NCBI GenBank assembly: GCA_903831485.1
Contig: CAIKXW010000400.1
Coordinates: 1 to 11,417, forward strand
Reading direction: 5' to 3'
Origin: an uncultured Alphaproteobacteria bacterium
GTDB lineage: Bacteria > Pseudomonadota > Alphaproteobacteria > Caulobacterales > Hyphomonadaceae
DNA: 11,417 bases
The translations under genes were made by a program, and so were the position numbers. Below are positions 6,210-11,417 of the stretch, piece by piece (position 1 is the stretch's first letter; each line of letters starts with the position of its first letter). The notes beneath the pieces were generated by a model. The model was given only the letters and a program-made list of their open reading frames with translations, ran no database searches and was not told the DNA's origin.

Positions 6210-8051
6210 ATGCGGTTCATCATGAGAGCTTTGTTTGCGGCAGGATTCATCGCACTGGCGGCTGCTTGCAGTCCTGCGGCGCCTGCCGGGCCGACCGCCG
6301 CCGACATCGCCGCCGAGAGCCAGAAGCTGACGGCGTATCTCAACGCGGAGTTCGAGGAAGAACTCGCGATGAACCCGATGATGCTCACCTCGATGGGGCG
6401 CAAGGAGCTGTACGACGGGCTTGGCGATTTCTCGGAAGCCGATGCGGACAGGCAACTGGCGTGGCGGCGCGAGAGCGTGGCGGGGATGAAGGCGCAGGTC
6501 GATCCCGCGAAGCTGGACGATGATGCGAAGACGTCGTGGGAGATCTGGGAGCTGGAGCTGGCGCGGGCTGAGACGCGGCGCCAGTGGCAGCGGCATGACT
6601 ACATCTTCGGATTCGGCGGGCCGCATACGGGCATCCCGAACTTCCTGATCACCTATCACAAGGTGGATGAGCCGGCGGATGCGGATGCGTATGTCGCGCG
6701 GATCGGGAAGCTGGGTGCGGCGCTCGACCAGTATGTGGAGCGGACGAAGCTGGCTGTGGCGGATGGAATCCGGACGCCGAAGTTCGGCTATGAGCGGACG
6801 GCGACGGAAGCGAAGAACGTGATCACTGGCGCGCCGTTCGGGCCGGGTGAGGACTCGCCGCTGTTCGCGGACTTCAAGACAAAAATCGGGGAGCTGAAAG
6901 CTGCGGGCAAGGCGACGGCGGAGCAGGAGAAGGCATGGCTGGATGCGGCCTCTGCGGCGCTGACGGGGCAGGTGAAGCCTGCTTACGAGCGGCTGATCGC
7001 GTGGCTTGAGTCCGACATGGCAAATGCGCCGTCGGGCAAGGTGGGCGCGCTGACGCTGCCGAAGGGCGCGGACTGGTACAATGTCGCGCTGGAGCTGCAG
7101 ACGACGACGAAGATGACGGCGGACGAGATCCACGAGCTGGGGCTCAAGGAGGTCGCGCGCATCCATGCGGAGATCGACAAGATCCGCGAGACGGTGGCGT
7201 TCAAGGGCGACAAGCGAGCCTTCTTCGACTTCATGCGGACGGACAAGCAGTTCTACCTGCCGAATACGGATGAAGGCCGCGCGAAGTATCTTGCGACGGC
7301 GCAGGGCTATCTCGACGTGATGTACAAGCGGCTGCCGGAGTATTTCGGGCGGTTGCCGAAGGCCCCGCTGGTGGTGAAGCGCGTCGAGGCGTTCCGTGAG
7401 CAGCCCGGCGGGGCGGCGCATTACTATGGCCCGACGCCGGACGGGAAGCAGCCGGGCATTTTCTACGCGCACCTGGTGGACATGAGCGCTGTGTCGCTGT
7501 GGGCGCTGGAGAGCCTTGCCTATCATGAGGGCGTGCCGGGCCATCACATGCAGATCGCGATCCAGAACGAGCTGACGGACATTCCGGTATTCCGGACGCA
7601 GTATGGTTATGGCGCGTTCGCCGAGGGCTGGGGCCTCTATGCGGAGGATCTCGGCAAGACGATGGGCGGGTTTACCGATCCGTACAACGATTTTGGGCGG
7701 CTCTCGTCGGAGCTGTGGCGCGCGGTGCGGCTGGTGCTCGACACCGGGCTGCATGCAAAGGGCTGGACGGAGGACGAGGCTGTCGCGTGGGCGATGGCCA
7801 ACTCGGCGCGGCCGGAAAGCTCGATCAAGAGCGAGGTGAAGCGGTATCTGCTGAATCCGGCGCAGGCGACGACGTACAAGATCGGGATGCTCAAGATACT
7901 GGAGCTGCGTGACGAGGCGCGGACCGAGCTTGGCGACAAGTTCGACTGGAAGGCGTTCCACGACACGGTGATCACCGGCGGGTCGCTGCCGCTGCCTGTG
8001 CTCGAGACGCTGGTACGGACGTGGATTGCGAAGGTGAAGGCTGCCGCGTGA
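6210..8051 (+). CDS. DUF885-family lipoprotein, putative metallopeptidase (array copy 2)
   Basis: A 613-residue paralogue of copy 1. The lipobox LAAAC places the modified Cys at residue 20 from ATG 6210, or residue 16 if the in-frame ATG at 6222 is used; neither has a good SD. GGGGG at 6193-6197, the end of the REP-like element, is the nearest purine run, 12 bases from ATG 6210. The putative zinc site is YHEGVPGHH (His439, Glu440, His445/446) and EGWGLYAE (Glu472). Family blocks include TGAPFGPGEDS, MRTDKQFYLPN and EQPGGAAHYY. Its sequence differs from copies 1 and 3 at many sites (for example WALESLAYHEG and a DWKAFHDTVITGG C-terminus), so substrate preference could differ. Copy 3 follows after 37 bp, the tightest spacing in the array, which suggests co-transcription. 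A 703-codon open frame on the other strand is a GC-driven shadow. Confidence 0.92.
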   Translation: MRFIMRALFAAGFIALAAACSPAAPAGPTAADIAAESQKLTAYLNAEFEEELAMNPMMLTSMGRKELYDGLGDFSEADADRQLAWRRESVAGMKAQVDPAKLDDDAKTSWEIWELELARAETRRQWQRHDYIFGFGGPHTGIPNFLITYHKVDEPADADAYVARIGKLGAALDQYVERTKLAVADGIRTPKFGYERTATEAKNVITGAPFGPGEDSPLFADFKTKIGELKAAGKATAEQEKAWLDAASAALTGQVKPAYERLIAWLESDMANAPSGKVGALTLPKGADWYNVALELQTTTKMTADEIHELGLKEVARIHAEIDKIRETVAFKGDKRAFFDFMRTDKQFYLPNTDEGRAKYLATAQGYLDVMYKRLPEYFGRLPKAPLVVKRVEAFREQPGGAAHYYGPTPDGKQPGIFYAHLVDMSAVSLWALESLAYHEGVPGHHMQIAIQNELTDIPVFRTQYGYGAFAEGWGLYAEDLGKTMGGFTDPYNDFGRLSSELWRAVRLVLDTGLHAKGWTEDEAVAWAMANSARPESSIKSEVKRYLLNPAQATTYKIGMLKILELRDEARTELGDKFDWKAFHDTVITGGSLPLPVLETLVRTWIAKVKAAA

Positions 8052-8075
8052 CGTCGAGGGCGGGCTTGGGATGTT

Positions 8076-8080
8076 GGAGG
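8076..8080 (+). promoter_or_regulatory. Ribosome binding site deciding the start of array copy 3
   Basis: GGAGG lies eight bases before ATG 8089. An in-frame ATG at 8071 lies upstream of this SD and would add MLEDLR in front of the normal MRLLF signal-peptide start, so 8089 is preferred. Confidence 0.75.
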
Positions 8081-8088
8081 ATTTACGG

Positions 8089-9915
8089 ATGAGACTTCTG
8101 TTTGCGGCCAGCTTCCTGGCGCTTGTGGCCTGCCAGCCGAGTGCGCCTGCGGGGCCGACGGCGGAAGATATTGCGAAGACCAGTGCGGAGCTGACGGCCT
8201 GGTTCGACGCAGAATACGAGGAAGACCTGCTGACGAGCCCGATCGGGCTCACCTTCCAGGGGCGCAAGGAGCGCTATGGCGAGCTGGACCAGTTCAACGA
8301 GGCTGAGCTGGACCGGAAGCTTGAATGGATGCGCGCCAGCGCCGCGGAGCTGAAAGAGAAGTTTGATCCGGCGAAGCTGGATGAGGAAGCGCGGACGTCC
8401 TACGATCTCTGGCTGGCGCAGCTGGACTACATGGAGAAGGGCGCGAAGTTCCGGCGCACGCCCTACGTGTTCGTGAAGGATGGTCCGCACGTCTTCCTGC
8501 CGAACTTCGTGATCAGCTTTCACACCGTCGCCGACAAGTCCGACATGGAGGCCTATGTCTCGCGCCTGACCGCGCTGGGCCGGGCGCTTGACCAGGTGAT
8601 CGAGAGCGCCAAGCTTGCGGCGGCGGAGGGCAATCATGCGCCGCGCTTCGCCTACGACCAGTCGCTGCAGGAAGCGAAGAATGTGATCGCCGGCGCGCCG
8701 TTCGGGCCGGGCGCAGATTCGCCGCTGTGGGCTGACGCGAAGAGCGAGATCGCGACGCTGCAGAAGGACGGGAAGATCAATCCTGAAGAGGCCAAGGCGC
8801 TGCAGGATGGCGCGGAAAAGGCGCTCAAGGACAGCGTGAAGCCTGCCTATGAGCGGATCATTGCGTGGCTAGAGGCGGATCGCGTCAACACGGCCGAGCT
8901 GGCGCAGGGCGCAGGTACGCTGATGAAGGATGGCGAGGCGTTCTACAACACCAGCCTCGAACTGCAGACCACGACGCCGCTGACCGCCGCAGAGATCCAC
9001 GACATCGGGCTCAAGGAAGTCGCGCGCATCCATGGCGAGATGGAGAAGATCAAGGAGCAGGTCGGCTTCGAGGGCTCGCTGCAGGAGTTCTTCACCTTCA
9101 TGCGGACCGACAAGCAGTTCCAGCTGCCGAACAACGATGAAGGCCGCGCGCAGTACATCAAGATGTCGGAAGACTATCTGACCGCGATGGAAGTGAAGCT
9201 GCCTGAGTATTTCGGCTTCCTGCCGAAGGCGGATCTCGTCGTGCGCCGCGTCGAGTCGTTCCGTGAGGAGCCGGGCGGCGCGCAGCACTATTTTCCGCCG
9301 ACGCCCGATGGATCGCGGCCGGGCGTGTTCTACGCACACCTCAGCGACATGACGTCGATGCCGACATTCTCGCTGGAGGCCATCGCCTACCATGAGGGCG
9401 TGCCGGGCCACCACATGCAGATCGCCATCGCGCAGGAGCTGAAGGGCATTCCGAAGTTCCGCACGCAGTACGGATCGACCGCCTACCAGGAAGGCTGGGG
9501 CCTCTATTCCGAGGCGCTGTCGAAGGACATGGGTTTCTACAAGGATCCGTATTCGGACTTCGGCCGGCTCGGCGCGGAAATCTGGCGTGCGATCCGGCTC
9601 GTGGTCGATACGGGGATTCACTCCAAGGGATGGAGCGAAGAGCAGGCGGTGAAATACTTCCTCGAGAATGGCCCGACGCCGGAGGGCGCGGTGCGTTCGG
9701 AAATCCGCCGCTATATCGTGTGGCCGGGGCAGGCGACTGCCTACAAGATTGGCATGCTGAAGATCCTGGAGCTTCGCGGGATGGCGCAGCGGGAACTGGG
9801 CGACAAGTTCAGCTATGCCGGGTTCCACGACACGGTGCTGGGCGGAGGCGCGTTGCCCCTGCCGGTGCTGGAGGCGCGTGTGAAGCGTTGGGTTACGAAG
9901 GTGAAGGCGGGTTGA
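8089..9915 (+). CDS. DUF885-family lipoprotein, putative metallopeptidase (array copy 3)
   Basis: A 608-residue paralogue starting at ATG 8089, chosen because GGAGG (8076-8080) is well spaced and the resulting MRLLF...LVAC signal puts the lipid-modified Cys at residue 15; the ATG at 8071 would add six residues. The DUF885 domain spans most of the mature protein. The putative zinc motif is YHEGVPGHH (His435, Glu436, His441/442) with EGWGLYSE (Glu468). By eye it is closest to copy 1: both share LQEFFTFMRTDKQF, VVDTGIHSKGW and a GGGALPLPVLE C-terminus. One family position is altered, DKQFQLPN instead of DKQFYLPN. Expected location and role are as for copy 1: an envelope-anchored peptidase with unknown substrate. 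A perfect inverted repeat begins four bases after the stop and fills most of the gap to copy 4. Confidence 0.92.
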   Translation: MRLLFAASFLALVACQPSAPAGPTAEDIAKTSAELTAWFDAEYEEDLLTSPIGLTFQGRKERYGELDQFNEAELDRKLEWMRASAAELKEKFDPAKLDEEARTSYDLWLAQLDYMEKGAKFRRTPYVFVKDGPHVFLPNFVISFHTVADKSDMEAYVSRLTALGRALDQVIESAKLAAAEGNHAPRFAYDQSLQEAKNVIAGAPFGPGADSPLWADAKSEIATLQKDGKINPEEAKALQDGAEKALKDSVKPAYERIIAWLEADRVNTAELAQGAGTLMKDGEAFYNTSLELQTTTPLTAAEIHDIGLKEVARIHGEMEKIKEQVGFEGSLQEFFTFMRTDKQFQLPNNDEGRAQYIKMSEDYLTAMEVKLPEYFGFLPKADLVVRRVESFREEPGGAQHYFPPTPDGSRPGVFYAHLSDMTSMPTFSLEAIAYHEGVPGHHMQIAIAQELKGIPKFRTQYGSTAYQEGWGLYSEALSKDMGFYKDPYSDFGRLGAEIWRAIRLVVDTGIHSKGWSEEQAVKYFLENGPTPEGAVRSEIRRYIVWPGQATAYKIGMLKILELRGMAQRELGDKFSYAGFHDTVLGGGALPLPVLEARVKRWVTKVKAG

Positions 9916-9918
9916 TCT

Positions 9919-10002
9919 GGGACCGCCGGGCTCCTGCCCGGCTTCGTTGGACGGGATTGACGGGCCTTGCGGTCCGCCGCCGGGCAGGAGCCCGGCGGTC
10001 CC
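9919..10002. repeat. Perfect 24-bp inverted repeat between array copies 3 and 4
   Basis: Arms at 9919-9942 and 9979-10002 are exact reverse complements, separated by 36 bases. Each arm also forms its own 6-bp hairpin with a 4-base loop: CCGGGC-TCCT-GCCCGG (9926-9941) and CCGGGC-AGGA-GCCCGG (9980-9995). The transcript can thus form one long stem or two small ones. The element ends seven bases before the AAGGAG SD of copy 4. There is no T-run after it, so it is not a typical intrinsic terminator; a repeat insertion, an RNA stabiliser or a partial transcription block are all possible. Confidence 0.9.
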
Positions 10003-10020
10003 GTATGTAAGGAGATGTCG

Positions 10021-11417
10021 ATGCGGTTGATGTTTGCCACGGCTTTTGCGGCGCTTGCCGTCGCCTGTTCGCCTGCTGCGCCCGCAGCGCCGACGGCGGA
10101 GGAGATCGCGAAGGCGAGTGCGGATCTGACCGCGTATCTCGATGCCGAGTACGAGGAAGGGTTGGCGATGAGCCCGATGCGGCTCACCACGCTGGGCCGC
10201 AAGGAGCAACAGGACAAGCTGGACGATTTCAGCGACGCGGCGGCTGACAAGGAACTCGCCTGGATGCGCGAGAGCGTCGCCGAGATGAAGGCGAAGTTCG
10301 ATCCGGAAAAGCTGGATGAGGAATCGAAGACATCGTTCGACATGTGGGCCCTGTCGCTCGACCAGAGCGAGAAGGCGGACAAGTTCCGGCGGCATGGCTA
10401 TGTCTTCATCCGGGACTCAATCCCGACCTACCTGCCGAACTTCATGATCAACTTCCACGAGGTCGCCGGGAAGGCGGACATGGAGGCCTATGTCGCGCGC
10501 CTGAAGGCGTTCGGGCCTGCGATTGACCAGGTGGTCGAGCAGTCGAAAATGGCGGCTGCCGAGGGCATCAGGCCGCCGCTGTTCTCGTTCGGCCAGGTGA
10601 TCGGCGAGGCGCGCAATGTGATCACGGGCGCGCCATTCTCTGCGGGCGCGGACTCGCCGCTGCTTGTTGATGTGAAGGCGAAGACGAAGAAGCTGCTCGA
10701 CGAAGGGAAGATCACCGCGGACGAAGCGAAGGCTTTCGAGACGCAGGCGAGCGAGGCGATGACTGGCGTCATCAAGCCGGTCTATGAGCGTGTCATCGCG
10801 TGGCTGGAAACGGACAAGGCGAATGCTTCGCCGCAGTCACAGGGTGTCGGCGCGCTGAAAGATGGCGCGGCGTACTACAACACCATGCTGGAGCTGATGA
10901 CGACGACCGCGATGACAGCGGACGAGATCCATGAGCTGGGCCTCAAGGAAGTCGCGCGGCTGCGCAGTGAGATGGAAGCGATCCGCGAGAAGGTTGGCTT
11001 CAAGGGCGATCTGGCGGCGTTCTTCGAGTTCATGCGGAAGGACAAGCAGTTCTACGTTCCGAACACGGATGAGGGGCGCGCGGCGTATCTGGCGAAGGCT
11101 GACGAGTATGTTTCCGGCGCGCGGGCCAAGCTGCCCGAATACTTCGGCATTCTTCCGAAAGCGCCCCTGGTGGTGAAGCGTGTCGAGGCCTTCCGCGAGG
11201 AGCCGGGTGGCGTGCAGCACTACTATCCGGGGACACCGGATGGGTCGCGTCCGGGCGTCTACTATGTGCACCTGTCGGACACGACGTCGATGCCGCTGTG
11301 GGACCTCGAGAGCACGACGTATCACGAGGCGCTGCCGGGGCATCACATGCAGATCGCCATCGCGCAGGAGCTGACGGGCATTCCGGTGTTCCGGACGCAG
11401 GCGGATTACACCGCATA
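10021..11417 (+). CDS. DUF885-family lipoprotein, putative metallopeptidase (array copy 4, partial)
   Basis: The first 465 codons of a fourth paralogue, cut by the window end. ATG 10021 follows a strong SD, AAGGAG at 10009-10014, six bases away, the best in the array. The signal peptide ends in AVAC with Cys16. The family blocks are present (TGAPFSAGADS, MRKDKQFYVPN, EEPGGVQHYY). The metal motif reads YHEALPGHH (His435, Glu436, His441/442), with Ala in place of the Gly of the other three copies; I recall HEA variants elsewhere in the family, so this need not mean loss of activity. FRTQADYTA replaces the FRTQYG block just before the expected EGWGLY motif, which lies outside the window. It appears to be the most diverged of the four. 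Its strong SD after a large hairpin suggests separately tuned expression. Confidence 0.9.
   Translation, partial: MRLMFATAFAALAVACSPAAPAAPTAEEIAKASADLTAYLDAEYEEGLAMSPMRLTTLGRKEQQDKLDDFSDAAADKELAWMRESVAEMKAKFDPEKLDEESKTSFDMWALSLDQSEKADKFRRHGYVFIRDSIPTYLPNFMINFHEVAGKADMEAYVARLKAFGPAIDQVVEQSKMAAAEGIRPPLFSFGQVIGEARNVITGAPFSAGADSPLLVDVKAKTKKLLDEGKITADEAKAFETQASEAMTGVIKPVYERVIAWLETDKANASPQSQGVGALKDGAAYYNTMLELMTTTAMTADEIHELGLKEVARLRSEMEAIREKVGFKGDLAAFFEFMRKDKQFYVPNTDEGRAAYLAKADEYVSGARAKLPEYFGILPKAPLVVKRVEAFREEPGGVQHYYPGTPDGSRPGVYYVHLSDTTSMPLWDLESTTYHEALPGHHMQIAIAQELTGIPVFRTQADYTA

Noticed and set aside
6156..8267. 703-codon open frame on the minus strand opposite array copy 2
   Set aside because: Its translation is Arg/His/Leu-rich without domain pattern. 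Similar-looking minus-strand frames lie opposite copies 1 and 3 because the sense genes are paralogous. The G/C third-position bias removes stops from this frame.
8869..10395. 508-codon minus-strand frame spanning copies 3 and 4 and the inverted repeat
   Set aside because: Same low-complexity Arg-rich composition; it crosses two well-supported genes and an intergenic repeat.

Overview
The window reads as chromosomal DNA from a high-GC alphaproteobacterium. A Hyphomonadaceae- or Caulobacterales-like organism is my best guess. The evidence is the strong G/C bias at third codon positions, REP-like intergenic repeats with cores of the CTTCGAGA / CTCATCCTGAGGA type, and abundant DUF885 lipoproteins. 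The genus cannot be fixed from the sequence alone. I see no rRNA, tRNA, CRISPR array, transposase or phage gene.

Left part (1-2963). Two minus-strand genes overlap by four bases (ATGA): a secreted protein of unknown function (1984-1100), then an M14 zinc carboxypeptidase-like lipoprotein (1103 to beyond the left edge). Divergent to them is a five-helix DMT_YdcZ-family membrane protein (2117-2566). Its 3' end overlaps by eight bases a convergent SnoaL/NTF2-like small protein (2963-2559). A perfect 15-bp palindrome at the 5' end of the SnoaL-like gene looks like an operator.

Middle (2964-4209). An SDR-family oxidoreductase (3870-3085, minus) has a well-placed SD and a candidate promoter. Upstream, a gene-free stretch of about 340 bp carries several small hairpins and a candidate rightward promoter for the next cluster.

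Right part (4210-11417). Four consecutive plus-strand paralogues encode DUF885-family lipoproteins of about 608-615 residues; the fourth is cut by the window end. Each visible copy has a lipobox Cys at residue 15-20 and a HE[G/A]xPGHH metallopeptidase-like motif near residue 435-440. The three complete copies also have a downstream EGWGLY motif. The spacers are 152, 37 and 105 bp. The first holds a REP-pair (BIME-like) element and the third a perfect 24-bp inverted repeat, so the array may be one transcription unit broken up by RNA hairpins.

Functionally, the left-end M14 enzyme and the DUF885 array suggest a peptide-degrading set at the cell envelope, either periplasmic or outer-membrane anchored. 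The link between the two ends is inference from proximity. The paralogous array is the most unusual thing in the window; the rest is ordinary housekeeping or accessory content.
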